Below, piece by piece: positions 9,230 to 21,104 of a stretch of 64,000 nucleotides of DNA. Both the position numbers and the translations under genes were made by a program. Each line of letters begins with the position of its first letter. The first letter of the stretch is position 1. Origin of the DNA: Mesorhizobium sp. ORS 3324 (GTDB lineage: Bacteria; Pseudomonadota; Alphaproteobacteria; Rhizobiales; Rhizobiaceae); contig LM655187.1 of NCBI GenBank assembly GCA_000824825.2, positions 165,455 to 229,454 of the forward strand, given 5' to 3'. The notes below the pieces were generated by a model. It did no database searches. It had not been told where the DNA came from and worked only from the letters and a program-made list of their open reading frames with translations.

Positions 9230-10516
9230 TCAAGGCCTCACCTGTCCCGACGCGCGCACGCGGTATTTGAACGAGGTCAGCTGCTCAACGCCGACCGGTC
9301 CGCGCGCATGCATCTTGCCGGTGGCGATGCCGATCTCGGCGCCCATGCCGAACTCGCCGCCGTCGGCGAACTGCGTCGAGGCATTGTGCAGCAGGATCGC
9401 CGAATCGATCTCGTTGAAGAATCTTTCGACCGCTTGCGTATCCTCGGCGATGATCGCCTCGGTGTGATGCGAGGAGAAGGTCTCGATATGCTCGATCGCG
9501 CCGGCGACGCCGTCGACCAGCTTCACCGCGATGATGGCGTCGAGATATTCCGTCACCCAGTCGGCATCGGTCGCCGGGCTGGCGTCGGAGAAGGCCCGCA
9601 TCACTTCCGTATCGGCGTGGATCTCGCAGCCGGCGGCGTGCAGCGCTTCCAGGATCGGCACCAGATGCGTGGACGCCGCCGCGCGGTCGACCAGCAGCGT
9701 CTCGGCCGCGCCGCAGACGCCGGTGCGCCGCATCTTGGCGTTGACGGCGATCTTCACCGCCATGTCGAGCTTTGCCGAGCGGTCGACATAGAGATGGCAG
9801 ATGCCTTCGAGATGGGCAAAGACCGGCACCCGAGCCTCGCTCTGCACGCGCCCGACCAGGCTTTTGCCGCCGCGCGGGATGATGACGTCGAGGTTGCCGC
9901 TCAAGCCTTTGAGCATCTCGCCGACGGCTGCGCGGTCGGTGGTCGGCACCAGCTGGATGGCATCCTCGGGAAGGCCCGCCGCCCTCAGCCCCTCGACCAT
10001 GCAGGCATGGATCGCCGACGACGAATTGATTGAATCCGAGCCGCCGCGCAGGATCACCGGATTGCCCGCCTTCAGGCAGAGCGCGCCGGCGTCCGCCGTG
10101 ACGTTCGGGCGGCTCTCATAAATGACGCCGACGACGCCGAGCGGTGTGCGCACGCGCTCGATGTGAAGGCCGTTCGGCCGGTCCCACTCGGCGATCACGT
10201 CGCCGACCGGATCCTTCAGCGCCGCGATCTCGCCGATGCCGTCGGCCATCGCCTTGATGCGCGACGGGGTCAGCTTCAGCCGGTCCATGAAGGACGCGGA
10301 CAATCCGGCTTCCGCGCCGTTCGACATGTCGATGGCGTTGGCCTCGAGGATCGCCTGCTCGTTGCGCAGGATGGCGTCGGCCATGGCGAGCAACGCATCA
10401 TTCTTGGCCTTGGTCGAGGCGACGGCCAACGGCCGGGCAGCGGCGCGGGCGCGGCGGCCGATATCGGCCATCGTCGCCACCGTGTCTTCCCCGGATTTTT
10501 CATGCAGTTTCAGCAT
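9230..10516 (-). CDS. proA: Gamma-glutamyl phosphate reductase
   Basis: NADPH-dependent reduction of L-glutamyl-5-phosphate to glutamate-5-semialdehyde, the second step of proline synthesis. The 428-aa protein matches the family's length and shows the aldehyde dehydrogenase-like fold, the active-site cysteine segment [13 protein letters not shown] (about residues 260-275), the EVRPNVT-like [14 protein letters not shown] and the late [13 protein letters not shown]. It follows proB by 18 bp on the same strand, so proline synthesis is coupled transcriptionally with obg. Confidence 0.97.
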   Translation of the reverse strand: MLKLHEKSGEDTVATMADIGRRARAAARPLAVASTKAKNDALLAMADAILRNEQAILEANAIDMSNGAEAGLSASFMDRLKLTPSRIKAMADGIGEIAALKDPVGDVIAEWDRPNGLHIERVRTPLGVVGVIYESRPNVTADAGALCLKAGNPVILRGGSDSINSSSAIHACMVEGLRAAGLPEDAIQLVPTTDRAAVGEMLKGLSGNLDVIIPRGGKSLVGRVQSEARVPVFAHLEGICHLYVDRSAKLDMAVKIAVNAKMRRTGVCGAAETLLVDRAAASTHLVPILEALHAAGCEIHADTEVMRAFSDASPATDADWVTEYLDAIIAVKLVDGVAGAIEHIETFSSHHTEAIIAEDTQAVERFFNEIDSAILLHNASTQFADGGEFGMGAEIGIATGKMHARGPVGVEQLTSFKYRVRASGQVRP

Positions 10517-10534
10517 GGTTCATCCTCCGCTGGG

Positions 10535-12726
<2,192 letters not shown>

Positions 12727-12804
12727 CTATTGCACTTGCGGGATTGCTCTAAACCAAGGCGGGGCCAAGGGCGAGGCCCGTTTTGCGACTAAAGCGCCGG
12801 ATAC

Positions 12805-12893
12805 ACTTAAAGCGCGTCGCGATGCGCTTTAGGTTTTTGATTTTTCGCATGTCTTTGTCCCGAAAACCGGATCCCACTTTCGGGAGACATGCT
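12805..12893. repeat. REP/RIME-like intergenic repeat, copy A1
   Basis: Contains the GCGCTTTAGG end followed by a dyad between CGCATGTCTTTGTCCCGAAAACCG and the facing CACTTTCGGGAGACATGCT arm. Related sequences occur in this window near 32364, 35906 and 57183. The design (CATGTC...CCGAAAACCG...CGGGAGACATG) is the widespread rhizobial REP/RIME type. It lies between obg and the divergent phosphatase-family gene. Confidence 0.65.
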
Positions 12894-12948
12894 TTGGGCC
12901 AAAGGACGCGGGTAGCACAGTTCGCGGGCGAGACCGGGAGGCGCGGGA

Positions 12949-13812
12949 ATGAAGATCGTCACCTACAACATCCAGTACGGCATCGGCCTCGACGGCCGCT
13001 ACGATGTCGGCCGCATCGCCGACGCGGTGCGCGGCGCCGACGTGATCGCGCTGCAGGAGGTCACCCGCAACAATCCGCGCAACGGCGACCGCGACGTGGT
13101 TGCCGAGATCGGCGAAGCGTTGCCGGACTATTTCGCCGCCTATGGCAGCAATTTCGAGGTCAATGTCGGCTCGCACCTCGACGCCGGCCGCGCCGTCACC
13201 CGCACCTTCCAGCTCGGCAACATGGTGCTGTCGAAGACGCCCATTCATCTGTCGCGCAATCTCCTCTTGCCTCGCAGCCGAAGCCTCGAGGCGATGAACT
13301 TCCAGCGCGGCGCGCTCGAGGCGCTGATCGAGACGCCGCTCGGCTTTGTCCGCTTCTACTCCACCCATCTGGACCACCGCAGCCCGGTCGAGCGCCAGAG
13401 CCAGATCCGCTTCCTGCGCCAGCGCCTGTTGAACTATGCGCTCGAAGGCGGCGGCCTTTCCGGCATTCCAGAGATCGGCCTGCCGGACCTGCCCTATCCG
13501 GAAGCCTTCATCGTCATGGGCGACTTCAACATGCTGCCGGGATCGCCCGAATATGTCGACCTCGCCGGCCGCGCTGACCATGAGTTCGGCATGCCGCTGA
13601 CCGCCGATCTCGCCGTCGACGCCGCCCAGCGCCTTGGCGCTTCCGGCCTCGTCACCTGGGTCGATCCAAAACGGCCCGGCGATGCCAGCCGCCACAAATG
13701 CATCGACTACGTCTTCACCAGCGCCTCGCTCGCCAAATCGCTGAAGCGCCTTTGGGTCGACCGCGAAGCGGTCGGCTCCGACCACCTGCCGGTCTGGGTC
13801 GAGCTTGGATGA
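12949..13812 (+). CDS. Endonuclease/exonuclease/phosphatase family protein
   Basis: Metal-dependent phosphoesterase of the DNase I-like superfamily. The 287-aa protein shows the family's motifs in order: TYNIQYG at the start, IALQEV (catalytic Glu, about residue 42), STHLDHRS, VMGDFNMLPGS (Asp/Asn pair, about 190) and SDHLPVWVEL at the end (Asp-His). No signal peptide is seen, so it is probably cytoplasmic. The substrate may be nucleic acid, phospholipid or inositol phosphate; sequence alone does not decide. The start follows a GGGAGG site. It is divergent from obg and single-gene. Confidence 0.9.
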   Translation: MKIVTYNIQYGIGLDGRYDVGRIADAVRGADVIALQEVTRNNPRNGDRDVVAEIGEALPDYFAAYGSNFEVNVGSHLDAGRAVTRTFQLGNMVLSKTPIHLSRNLLLPRSRSLEAMNFQRGALEALIETPLGFVRFYSTHLDHRSPVERQSQIRFLRQRLLNYALEGGGLSGIPEIGLPDLPYPEAFIVMGDFNMLPGSPEYVDLAGRADHEFGMPLTADLAVDAAQRLGASGLVTWVDPKRPGDASRHKCIDYVFTSASLAKSLKRLWVDREAVGSDHLPVWVELG

Positions 13813-13843
13813 GCCGGTTTTCGACCTTCAACACTCGGCACCC

Positions 13844-13985
13844 AGGCGTGTTGCAATTCAGGTCAGGCCGAGTCGAACATGACGGTTTCCGAGAACCGGA
13901 GCGGAGCGTACTTAAAGTACGTGAGCACCGGAAGCGCAGGAAACCGGCATTTGCAGACTGGCCTCACCTGAATTTCAACACGCCT
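13844..13985. repeat. Intergenic repeat with 26-bp terminal inverted repeats, copy B1
   Basis: The left end 13844-13869 and the right end 13960-13985 are inverted repeats matching at 24 of 26 positions (AGGCGTGTTGNAATTCAGGT core). Inside are the short dyad TACTTAAAGTA and a GACGGTTTCC / GGAAACCG pair. The right end runs into the stop codon of the GNAT gene. A second, left-truncated copy is at about 50170-50359 beside lptE, again ending at a stop codon. Confidence 0.75.
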
Positions 13986-14571
13986 AAAAATGCACCCAGT
14001 TCCTGAGGCTCGTCCACGTCTTCCTGTCCAGCCGATAGCGCTCGACCGGCACCTGGCCGGCGACGATCGAGTTCAGCATGCCCTGGCCGGCATACTGGAA
14101 GCCGCACTTGTGGATGACCCGGCGCGAGGCTGGATTGATGACCCTGGTCGAGGCATGCAGCACCTGGATCGGGGTCTTCTGGAAGGCGAGATCGACCAGC
14201 GCGTGCGCCGCCTCCGTCGCATAGCCGCGCTTCCAATAGGGTTCGCCGATCCAGTAGCCGAGCTCCAGCCCGCGATCGGTGGTGTTCAATCCCGCGCACC
14301 CGACGAAAGTGCCGGTTCCGGCGAGCGTCAGCGCATAGACGATGCCGGCGCGGCGTGAGGCTGCCATGGCGAGGAAGGCTCTCCCTTCGGCCTCGCCGTA
14401 GGGGTGCGGCATGCGGGCCAGCATTTCCGCGACATGTCGGTTGTCGGCCAGAGCCACCAGTTGCTCGAGATCGCTTTCGCGCGGAGCGCGCATGACCAGA
14501 CGCTCGGTGGCGAGGATCGGGCAATCGATCGCGTAACTTTCGTCTTCGGTGTCTTCCGCTTCGGCAACCAT
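13984..14571 (-). CDS. GNAT family N-acetyltransferase (RimJ/RimL type)
   Basis: Acetyl-CoA-dependent acetyltransferase of 195 aa. The N-terminal part has the RimJ-like ILATERLVMRAPRESDLEQL, and the acetyl-CoA region reads ELGYWIGEPYWKRGYATEAAHALV, followed by HASTRVINPASRRVIHKCGF, which is characteristic of the RimJ/RimL branch acting on protein N-termini or small amines. The start at 14571 has a GGAGGA ribosome site; the longer frame runs back through a terminator hairpin. It lies downstream of rpmA but is separated from it by that terminator, so it is probably transcribed separately or by readthrough. Confidence 0.9.
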   Translation of the reverse strand: MVAEAEDTEDESYAIDCPILATERLVMRAPRESDLEQLVALADNRHVAEMLARMPHPYGEAEGRAFLAMAASRRAGIVYALTLAGTGTFVGCAGLNTTDRGLELGYWIGEPYWKRGYATEAAHALVDLAFQKTPIQVLHASTRVINPASRRVIHKCGFQYAGQGMLNSIVAGQVPVERYRLDRKTWTSLRNWVHF

Positions 14572-14594
14572 TTTAGTCCTCCAGGGCAAAGAAA

Positions 14595-14628
14595 AATGAA
14601 AAAGGAGAGATGGAAGCCCATCTCTCCT
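14595..14628 (-). terminator. Rho-independent terminator after rpmA
   Basis: On the minus strand an 11-bp stem (arms at 14618-14628 and 14603-14613) with a short loop is followed by a T-rich run ending near 14592. It lies about 70 bp past the rpmA stop and ends the rplU-rpmA unit. Confidence 0.8.
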
Positions 14629-14696
14629 GATCCTTTTCCTGGCCTGGCCAGACACCGGTTCCCGAGATGGGCGCCGGTGTTATGGTGCGGAACCGG

Positions 14697-14966
14697 CTAC
14701 TCCGCTGCTTTGGTGATCGGGTTTACCGACACGTAGGTTCGGCCGTTGGCTTTTTTGTTGAAGGCGACTGCGCCTGCTTCGAGCGCAAAGAGGGTGTGGT
14801 CCGTGCCCATGCCAACGTTGGTGCCCGGATGCCATTGCGTGCCGCGCTGACGAATGATGATGTTGCCGGCAACCACGCTTTCGCCGCCGAACTTCTTCAC
14901 GCCGAGCCGCTTGGAATGGGAGTCGCGACCGTTGCGCGACGAACCGCCAGCTTTCTTGTGTGCCAT
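14697..14966 (-). CDS. rpmA: 50S ribosomal protein L27
   Basis: Component of the large subunit near the peptidyl-transferase centre. The 89-aa protein begins [16 protein letters not shown], the universally conserved L27 N-terminus that reaches the P site, and contains the [15 protein letters not shown] segment. It follows rplU by 100 bp in the standard L21-L27 order and is closed by a terminator hairpin. Confidence 0.98.
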   Translation of the reverse strand: MAHKKAGGSSRNGRDSHSKRLGVKKFGGESVVAGNIIIRQRGTQWHPGTNVGMGTDHTLFALEAGAVAFNKKANGRTYVSVNPITKAAE

Positions 14967-15066
14967 CTACCTAACTCCGATGCGCCGCGAGGCGCTTGAA
15001 TGGTCTTATGAACGCGTTCGCGTTCCGTTTCAAGTGCGTGCCGGCGACGATTCTCGCCGGCCCGTC

Positions 15067-15747
15067 TTACTTCTTCGCCAGCTCCTTGGCCTGCTCGCGC
15101 CAGTCCTTGATCTGGTCGGCGCTGAACGGCATGTGCTCGTCGATCTTGGCGACATCCTTGTCGGTGAGCTTGGCGAGCTGCGCGAAGGTGACGATGCCCT
15201 GCTCGGCGAGATCCTTCGCCGCGACCGGGCCGATGCCCTTGATGACAGTCAGGTCGTCCGGCTCGCCCTTCGGCGCCTTGAACAGCGGAGCAGCCTTGGC
15301 CTCTTCGCTCGAAACCTCCGCCTTGGCTTCCTTCTTGGCCTTGGCCTCCTTCGGAGCGGCTTCGGCCTTCGCCTCGGCCGCGACTTCGGCCTTGGCTTCC
15401 GGCTTCGCTGCTGCCTTCTTCGACGGCTTGGCGCCACCCAGCAGGATCTCGGAGATCCTGACGGTGGTCAGAAGCTGGCGGTGGCCGATCCGGCGACGCG
15501 AATTCTGGCGGCGGCGCTTCTTGAAAGCGATGACGGTGCGGTTCTTGCCCTGCTCGACGACTTCCGCCGTGACCATGGCGCCGTCGACGAACGGCGTGCC
15601 GAAGGTGACGTTCTCGCCCTCGCCATGCGCGAGCACATTGCCGATCTCGACGATTTCGCCGACCTTGGCTTCGACCTTCTCGATCTTCAAGAGATCGTTG
15701 GCGGCGACGCGATACTGCTTGCCGCCCGTTTTGATGACTGCGAACAT
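15067..15747 (-). CDS. rplU: 50S ribosomal protein L21 with C-terminal helix-hairpin-helix extension
   Basis: Residues 1-103 are ordinary L21 ([31 protein letters not shown]). The protein then continues for about 120 residues, more than doubling the usual length: an Ala/Lys/Glu-rich linker (about 105-160) and a compact domain (about 163-226) with [20 protein letters not shown], typical of helix-hairpin-helix / H3TH nucleic-acid-binding folds. I recall such extended L21 in rhizobia. There is no stop or frameshift between the parts, so it is a genuine fusion. The role of the extra domain is unknown. It is first in the operon with rpmA. Confidence 0.95.
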   Translation of the reverse strand: MFAVIKTGGKQYRVAANDLLKIEKVEAKVGEIVEIGNVLAHGEGENVTFGTPFVDGAMVTAEVVEQGKNRTVIAFKKRRRQNSRRRIGHRQLLTTVRISEILLGGAKPSKKAAAKPEAKAEVAAEAKAEAAPKEAKAKKEAKAEVSSEEAKAAPLFKAPKGEPDDLTVIKGIGPVAAKDLAEQGIVTFAQLAKLTDKDVAKIDEHMPFSADQIKDWREQAKELAKK

Positions 15748-16109
15748 TTTTTTGCCTTTCGCTGTTCGGTCGGCCTTGATGAGCCGCCTCAGGCGGTTCG
15801 GCCGTCTTTTTGTCAGTCTGCGGGTTCAAAAAACAAGCGGCGCGGAGAAGCCCCCACGCCGGATGCGGGCTGTCCCTAACCGAAGGTTGCGCGGAAGTCA
15901 AGGCGATGGGCCTGTCTTTGGGAAGCTGCAACATCCGCGGGTCGCACGGGCGCCTGATGCCGCAGCATATGTCGGCCCGCGCCGGTGCATCCCGCGGCGC
16001 GAAAGCGCGCGCCAGACAACAAAGACGTGCCGAGCCGTGCTGCCGGCAAGGCCGGACCGCCGCTACCCCGCCGCTCTCCACAGAAGCCGAAAATCGGTGG
16101 AATAAGGCC
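15748..16109. other. Intergenic region upstream of rplU
   Basis: No gene is supported here. Close to the L21 start a short GC-rich hairpin (arms near 15781-15788 and 15792-15799) would lie in the rplU leader and might act in regulation, but I cannot assign it to a known L21 leader class. The rest, to the tRNA promoter, shows only short frames without family features. Confidence 0.5.
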
Positions 16110-16138
16110 TTGTAACTGCAGCGGTCAGCCGTTATCTA
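16110..16138 (+). promoter_or_regulatory. Putative promoter of tRNA-Ser(CGA)
   Basis: TTGTAA at 16110-16115 and TATCTA at 16133-16138 are separated by 17 bp, a good sigma70-type spacing, and would start transcription about 30 bp before the tRNA. The -10 is overlapped by one arm of an 11-bp perfect inverted repeat (16123-16133 and 16154-16164). Confidence 0.6.
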
Positions 16139-16174
16139 GTGCGCCGCGCCGGCAACGGCTGACCATGACCTCGC

Positions 16175-16264
16175 GGAGAGGTGGCAGAGTGGTCGAATGC
16201 ACCGCACTCGAAATGCGGCATACTCGCAAGGGTATCGGGGGTTCGAATCCCTCCCTCTCCGCCA
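16175..16264 (+). tRNA. tRNA-Ser, anticodon CGA
   Basis: A 90-nt class II tRNA with a 7-bp acceptor stem (GGAGAGG pairing with CCTCTCC before discriminator G), a D arm, an anticodon stem CCGCA/TGCGG with loop CTCGAAA (anticodon CGA, reading UCG), a long variable arm around TACTCGCAAGGGTA, the T loop GTTCGAATCC, and an encoded CCA at 16262-16264. An accessory block of about 13 kb begins right after it, but I saw no second copy of the tRNA 3' end that would prove an attachment site. Confidence 0.96.
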
Positions 16265-16331
16265 TCCTGCTTCGTGCTGCGCGCTTTGCAGAACTCCCAG
16301 TAAGCCATGCTTTCAGGCTCGAAGCCTGGGT

Positions 16332-17558
16332 CTATTGAACGCTCCGGTCGCGCACCGCTACGCCTTCGCCCACCCGGTCGCTCGGGTGCAGCACGACCCG
16401 ATCGCCTTCCGACAGGCCCGACTCGACCTCGGCCACCCTGCTGTTCCGGTGACCGATCTTAACCACGGTCGTACGCGCTCGTCCGTCCTTGGCGAGATAG
16501 ACGGCCCAGTCGTCACCCTTTCGAAACAGTGCCGCCACCGGGACGGCAAGGACATTGTCGTCCCGCCAGCTCGTCACGTGCACGATGACACGATACTCGT
16601 GGCCGAGCTGCGACCATTTTTCGGGAGGGTCGACGAAGTCGATCTCCGTATGGACACGCTGCTCCTCGATTCCGAGGGCGGAGACCTTGAGGAAGCCGGC
16701 TGGATCGACTCGTGTCACCTTGCCCTGAAGTGCGGCTCCTCCCCAGCCATCGATCCGGGCCGCGGCACCGGGCCTGATCTGAACCGCGTAGGTCGAAAGC
16801 AGGTCCGCCACCACCTGCACATCGTGCGGATCGCCGATCTCGACCAGCGGCGCGCCCGGCTGGACCATGCCCTCGCTCTCCTGAACGATCTTCAGAATGC
16901 GGCCGCTCACTGGCGCACGAAGTTGGATGCAGCAGGCCGGATCCGATTGTGCGGTGTTGTCGGCAGGCTGGCCGAGACGCGCCTGGATCATCGCCTGTTC
17001 GTTGCGCCGTACTTCGACCTGCGCTTTCGCGCTCGCCAAGGCTGCCTCGTTAGTGTCGGCTTCGAACCTCGCCTTGTCGAGATCCCCCTGCGACATCGCC
17101 CCGCTCTTGGCGAGCTTTTCCGCGCGATCGAGTTCGGTACGAGAATACCCGAGCGCCGCTTCGAGCCGCTTTACCTCCGCTTCCGCGAACGTCACGGCCG
17201 CTTCGGCCGCGCCCAGCGCCGCCAGCAGCTCCTCGTGTGTGCGGACATCATGAAAGCTGGGAGTGGCCGGCTGCATCACCGCCACCACGGTTTGGTCCTT
17301 GGCGACCTCGTCCCCGACATGGTGCGGCGGCGAGATTCTGAGAACCTTGCCGGCGATCGGCGCCGACACCGTATAGACGTGGCGCACCTGGGTCTTGGCT
17401 TCATCGTCGACCGTGACCTCCATCGAGCCTTTGGCCACCGTCGCCAGGTCGACCGGGATGGGCCGCGGCCATGCGAACCAGACCGCAGCTGCAGCGATCA
17501 GCCCAAAGGCCGCAACGCCGCCGATTCTTTTCATCCAGTTGGTACGCATGGCCTTCAA
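16332..17558 (-). CDS. HlyD-family efflux periplasmic adaptor subunit
   Basis: Periplasmic adaptor (membrane fusion protein) linking an inner-membrane ABC transporter to the envelope. The 408-aa protein has one N-terminal membrane anchor (about residues 10-28), a biotinyl-lipoyl half-motif (YTVSAPIAGKVLRI), an alpha-helical hairpin of about 90 residues rich in Ala/Glu/Arg, the second lipoyl half (IQLRAPVSGRILKI) and a beta-barrel domain. Its ATG overlaps the permease stop codon (ATGA), so it is translationally coupled and is the last gene of the seven-gene operon. Substrate unknown. Confidence 0.92.
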   Translation of the reverse strand: MKAMRTNWMKRIGGVAAFGLIAAAAVWFAWPRPIPVDLATVAKGSMEVTVDDEAKTQVRHVYTVSAPIAGKVLRISPPHHVGDEVAKDQTVVAVMQPATPSFHDVRTHEELLAALGAAEAAVTFAEAEVKRLEAALGYSRTELDRAEKLAKSGAMSQGDLDKARFEADTNEAALASAKAQVEVRRNEQAMIQARLGQPADNTAQSDPACCIQLRAPVSGRILKIVQESEGMVQPGAPLVEIGDPHDVQVVADLLSTYAVQIRPGAAARIDGWGGAALQGKVTRVDPAGFLKVSALGIEEQRVHTEIDFVDPPEKWSQLGHEYRVIVHVTSWRDDNVLAVPVAALFRKGDDWAVYLAKDGRARTTVVKIGHRNSRVAEVESGLSEGDRVVLHPSDRVGEGVAVRDRSVQ

Positions 17559-19930
17559 TCCCGCGTCTTGAGAACGGCAACAAGGTCGAGTTGATTGACT
17601 CGCCTACGGACGATCAGCGCTGAGAGCACAGCCGCCGCAATGACGATCGCGCTGGCGAAAACATAGGTTGCAGGCTCGACGACCAGACGCACCCGCATCA
17701 GTTCGCCGGCAAGATTCGTCTTCATGATCCAGGCAAGACCGTACCCGATGGCCCAGCCAGGCGGCTGCGCGATCAGCGTCAACAGCGCGAGTTCCAGCAG
17801 CAGGATGCGCAGCACCTCACCCTGCCTGAAACCCAGGACCCGCAGGCTTGCCAGTTCCCTGGCTCGCTCTGACAGGGATACACGAGCATTGTTGTAGACC
17901 ACGCCGAACGCGATGACGGCCGCAAGTCCCGTGTAGATGCTGGACATCGTCGTAATCAGAATTGCCACGGCATCGCGGAAACTGGCGAGGGATGCCGCCT
18001 GCAGAGCCAGGCTGCTCACGACCGGTATGTCCTCGACCGCCGTGTAGAACTGATCCTGCCTGTTCCTGTCCAGGCTCACGCTGACGCCGTTCGCCATCGG
18101 CGCTTCGCGCAACAGCTTGGCGAGCGCCTCCTGATCCATTATCCCGCGAATGCCGAGATAGTCCTCGACCAGCGCCGCCACCGGAAGCGAGACCGTTCGG
18201 CGCTCGCCGTCGAGCAGATCGACCTCGACGGTGTCGCCAACCCGCACCTTCAGTATTTTGGCAAGCATGTCCGAGATCGCGAGACCCGATTCCGGCAGGA
18301 CCACAGGCTGCAGGTCGGCATCGATGATGCGGTTGAGCTCCGCTCCGCGCGGTCTCGCGCGGATCATGATACGGCGCTCGACATGGCCGTTGCGGACACG
18401 GACCTGGACTTCCCGATAAGGCTCTGCGTTGAGGACGCCCGGAAGTCTCGCAATCTGGAAGGCCACTTCCCGCGGACGCTTCTCGACGAAGCTCACGGTC
18501 GCGTCCTGACGATCCGCAAGGAAGTAGGTGACGTCGATGAGCTGCTCCATCGTGCCCCCCGTGAAGAGCGACACGATCAGGATTGCCGTCGCCAGCGACA
18601 TGCCGAGCGCAGTGAAAGAGGAGCGAATTGGATGGCGCGCGATGTTGCGCAACATCATTCTCGTCGGCTGCGAGACAAGGCCTGCCAGACTGAGGCTCAA
18701 CGGCAGCGTTCTACGGAAAACCGGCGGAGCCGGCGGCTGCATGGCAACGGCAGGAGCCAGATTGACGGCTTCGCGCAAGGCGCGCAGTGCGCCGACTGCC
18801 GCGGCAAACAAACTCAAGCCAGCCGCTGCGACGTAGAGATCGGGACTCTTGGTGAACAGAAGAAAAGGGAAGCGGAAAAAGTCTGCGAATATCCCGGTCA
18901 CATAGCTGCCCAGCCACGTGCCGACCACGCTGCCGATGACGATGCCGACCGACGTGATGATGCCCACGAATTTCAGGTAGTGCAGGACGATGCTGGTGTT
19001 GCGGTAGCCGAGCGCCTTCAGCAGGCCGATCTGTTCGCGCTCGAGCGAAACGAGGCGGCTGAGGGTAAGGTTCACGAGGAATGCCGAGACCAGCAGGAAG
19101 ATCGGCGGCAGCGTGCGGCTCATGTTGTTTAGCATGTCGAGCTCGTGATCGAGCCAGGCATGCGATGTCTGGTCCTTGCGCCCATAGGCAGCCCGCCCGC
19201 CATAGCGGTCTAGCAGGTCGTCAAGACGCGTGATCGCCTCGCGCTCCGACGTTCCTGGCAGCAGCTTCAGCGACACGGACGAAAAGGCGCCTTCCAGATC
19301 ATAGACGCTGGCCAGAGCCCGTTCGGACATCCAGATGACGCCGAATCGGCGGCCGTCCGGCATGATGTCGCCGGGGCCGACGGCATAGATGTACTCGGGA
19401 GAAAGGGCGATGCCGACGATCGTCAGGTCGCGCTTGCGGCCGTTGAGGATTGCAGCGAAGCTCGAGCCCAGCGTGAACCGGTGCGCTTCGGCGAAGTTCT
19501 CGTTGACGACGGCCTCATCTTCCCGGCTCGGATCGGGCGTGCGGCCGGCACGCATATAGAGGCGATTGAGCTTCGGTTCGCCGACCTCGGGCAACGAGAC
19601 GACCATTCCCGTGGCCGGTGCGCTCTGGCCTGGTATGTCGAGAAGCGCCAATTGCGCGATCCGCGCATCGACGGCCGCCACGCCGGGAATTTCGGCGATC
19701 CGGTCGACGAGGGCCTTCGGCGCCCGCCGCACCGTGGCGAAGACATCGGCGAAGCCGTAGCGCTCGTAATAGGCAGTCCTCGTCTCATCGAGAGAACGGT
19801 AGGAACCGACGGCGAGAAGAAGCGTCGCCACCCCGCCGCCGACCACGAGCGCGATGGCCAGCGCCTGCGCCCAAAGGCGGACGAGGTCGCGGAAGAGCTT
19901 TATGTCCAGGGCGCGCATGCTTTTCACCAC
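17555..19930 (-). CDS. ABC transporter permease (FtsX-like, MacB/LolC type)
   Basis: Inner-membrane permease of 791 aa with two FtsX modules: an N-terminal helix (about 20-45) followed by a periplasmic domain and three helices (about 270-390), then a second periplasmic domain and three C-terminal helices (about 665-780), typical of two-module ABC permeases that act by mechanotransmission rather than classical transport. The loop [22 protein letters not shown] and its later counterpart [23 protein letters not shown] are the conserved ATPase-contact segments. It starts seven bases inside the end of the ATPase gene and overlaps the HlyD gene, so the three form one exporter. Confidence 0.92.
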   Translation of the reverse strand: MVKSMRALDIKLFRDLVRLWAQALAIALVVGGGVATLLLAVGSYRSLDETRTAYYERYGFADVFATVRRAPKALVDRIAEIPGVAAVDARIAQLALLDIPGQSAPATGMVVSLPEVGEPKLNRLYMRAGRTPDPSREDEAVVNENFAEAHRFTLGSSFAAILNGRKRDLTIVGIALSPEYIYAVGPGDIMPDGRRFGVIWMSERALASVYDLEGAFSSVSLKLLPGTSEREAITRLDDLLDRYGGRAAYGRKDQTSHAWLDHELDMLNNMSRTLPPIFLLVSAFLVNLTLSRLVSLEREQIGLLKALGYRNTSIVLHYLKFVGIITSVGIVIGSVVGTWLGSYVTGIFADFFRFPFLLFTKSPDLYVAAAGLSLFAAAVGALRALREAVNLAPAVAMQPPAPPVFRRTLPLSLSLAGLVSQPTRMMLRNIARHPIRSSFTALGMSLATAILIVSLFTGGTMEQLIDVTYFLADRQDATVSFVEKRPREVAFQIARLPGVLNAEPYREVQVRVRNGHVERRIMIRARPRGAELNRIIDADLQPVVLPESGLAISDMLAKILKVRVGDTVEVDLLDGERRTVSLPVAALVEDYLGIRGIMDQEALAKLLREAPMANGVSVSLDRNRQDQFYTAVEDIPVVSSLALQAASLASFRDAVAILITTMSSIYTGLAAVIAFGVVYNNARVSLSERARELASLRVLGFRQGEVLRILLLELALLTLIAQPPGWAIGYGLAWIMKTNLAGELMRVRLVVEPATYVFASAIVIAAAVLSALIVRRRVNQLDLVAVLKTRD

Positions 19931-20631
19931 TGCAGCTCGGCCACGGCGCGCCGGGCCTCGTTGGTGACGGCCTTCGATATCTGGCCGTCGCTGAAGAACA
20001 GGACCCGGTGCGCGACTTCCTGGATGACGGCGTTGTGGGTGATGATGACGATGGTCGTGCCGAGTTCGGCGTTGACCTTCATCAGCGCATCGATCACCCG
20101 AACACCCGTCCTGGAGTCGAGTGCGCCTGTCGGCTCATCGCAGAGCAGCACCTCTGGACGCTTGGCGATCGCCCGGGCGATGGCGACGCGCTGCTGCTCG
20201 CCGCCGGACAGCTGCGCCGGGAAGTGATGCATGCGCGGCTCCAGCCCGACGAGAGCGAGAGCTTCTTCGGGACGCATCGGATCGTCGGAAATCTCGGTGA
20301 CCAGCGCGACGTTTTCGTAAGCCGTCAGGCTGGGGATCAGATTATAGAACTGGAACACGAAACCGACGTGGCGGCGGCGGTAGGATGTCAGTCCCCGGTC
20401 ATCGAGGTCGGTCAGTCGCAAATCCTTGAAGGAAAGCTCGCCGCTGGTCGCATGATCAAGCCCGCCCATGATGTTGAGCAATGTCGATTTCCCGCTGCCC
20501 GACGGGCCGAGCATCACCACCACCTCACCTGCGAAAATCTCGAGATCCACGCCGCGCAGCGCGTGCACTTGGGTCTCGCCCGAGACGTAGGTCTTGGTGA
20601 GATCCTTCGCGGAAAAGACAACGCCGGACAT
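19924..20631 (-). CDS. ABC transporter ATP-binding protein (LolD/MacB type)
   Basis: Cytoplasmic ATPase that powers the FtsX-type permease encoded next to it. The 235-aa protein has Walker [10 protein letters not shown] (about residues 41-49), Q-loop [18 protein letters not shown], signature [14 protein letters not shown], Walker [13 protein letters not shown] and H-loop IITHN, the pattern of the LolD/MacB subgroup. The start at 20631 ([15 protein letters not shown]) is the family's usual N-terminus; upstream codons overlap the preceding gene. Confidence 0.95.
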   Translation of the reverse strand: MSGVVFSAKDLTKTYVSGETQVHALRGVDLEIFAGEVVVMLGPSGSGKSTLLNIMGGLDHATSGELSFKDLRLTDLDDRGLTSYRRRHVGFVFQFYNLIPSLTAYENVALVTEISDDPMRPEEALALVGLEPRMHHFPAQLSGGEQQRVAIARAIAKRPEVLLCDEPTGALDSRTGVRVIDALMKVNAELGTTIVIITHNAVIQEVAHRVLFFSDGQISKAVTNEARRAVAELQW

Positions 20632-20635
20632 CAGC

Positions 20636-21100
20636 CTACCCTGTCCTGCTCGCGCGCATGGCCGCTTGTCCGTACTCGACCACGAACAGACATACGCTCG
20701 CCGCCCAGAGGGTCGCGACAGCCAGCAGGACCCACCGGAAATCGGAGTCGATGACAAAGTTGACGGCAACCATCCATCCGATGGAAACGGCACCGGCGGC
20801 GAGCACGCCCAGAAAGACCATCCGCTCGTGCCGCCGGAACGACGTAGCGGCGACCGTGACCGTCAAAATGCCGGATGCCGCGGCGTACCCGCCGAGCACC
20901 TGAAACATGCGCAGCAGCCACGATGCCATACGCGGCTGCTCGGCCTGGACCTGTTCCAGCGACACGCCGATGAACCGCATGTCCTCCGGCAGAAGCGGCG
21001 GCCGAAGGAACATGAAGAAGGCGCCGATGCAGACGAGCGCCACACCGAAGACGGCGAGCAAGATTGCCGAGAACGGCCAGGATCGACGCTGCTGCGTCAT
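20636..21100 (-). CDS. Hypothetical membrane protein in the ABC/methyltransferase operon
   Basis: A 154-aa protein with about four hydrophobic segments (residues about 10-33, 67-90, 98-115 and 120-145) and a short soluble loop between the first two. I do not recognise a family. It is tightly packed between the methyltransferase gene (stop at 21105) and the ATPase gene (start 5 bp beyond its stop), so it belongs to the same operon. The ATG at 21115, overlapping the upstream gene, is an alternative start; neither has a strong ribosome site. Confidence 0.75.
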   Translation of the reverse strand: MTQQRRSWPFSAILLAVFGVALVCIGAFFMFLRPPLLPEDMRFIGVSLEQVQAEQPRMASWLLRMFQVLGGYAAASGILTVTVAATSFRRHERMVFLGVLAAGAVSIGWMVAVNFVIDSDFRWVLLAVATLWAASVCLFVVEYGQAAMRASRTG

Positions 21101-21104
21101 TGCG

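Noticed and set aside
12829..13785. A 318-codon minus-strand frame over the phosphatase-family gene
   Set aside because: The plus-strand product has all the catalytic motifs; the antisense product has none.
16240..16264. A second copy of the tRNA-Ser 3' end as attachment site
   Set aside because: I looked for GGGTTCGAATCCCTCCC-type sequence downstream to about 32 kb and did not see it by eye; a search program would be decisive.
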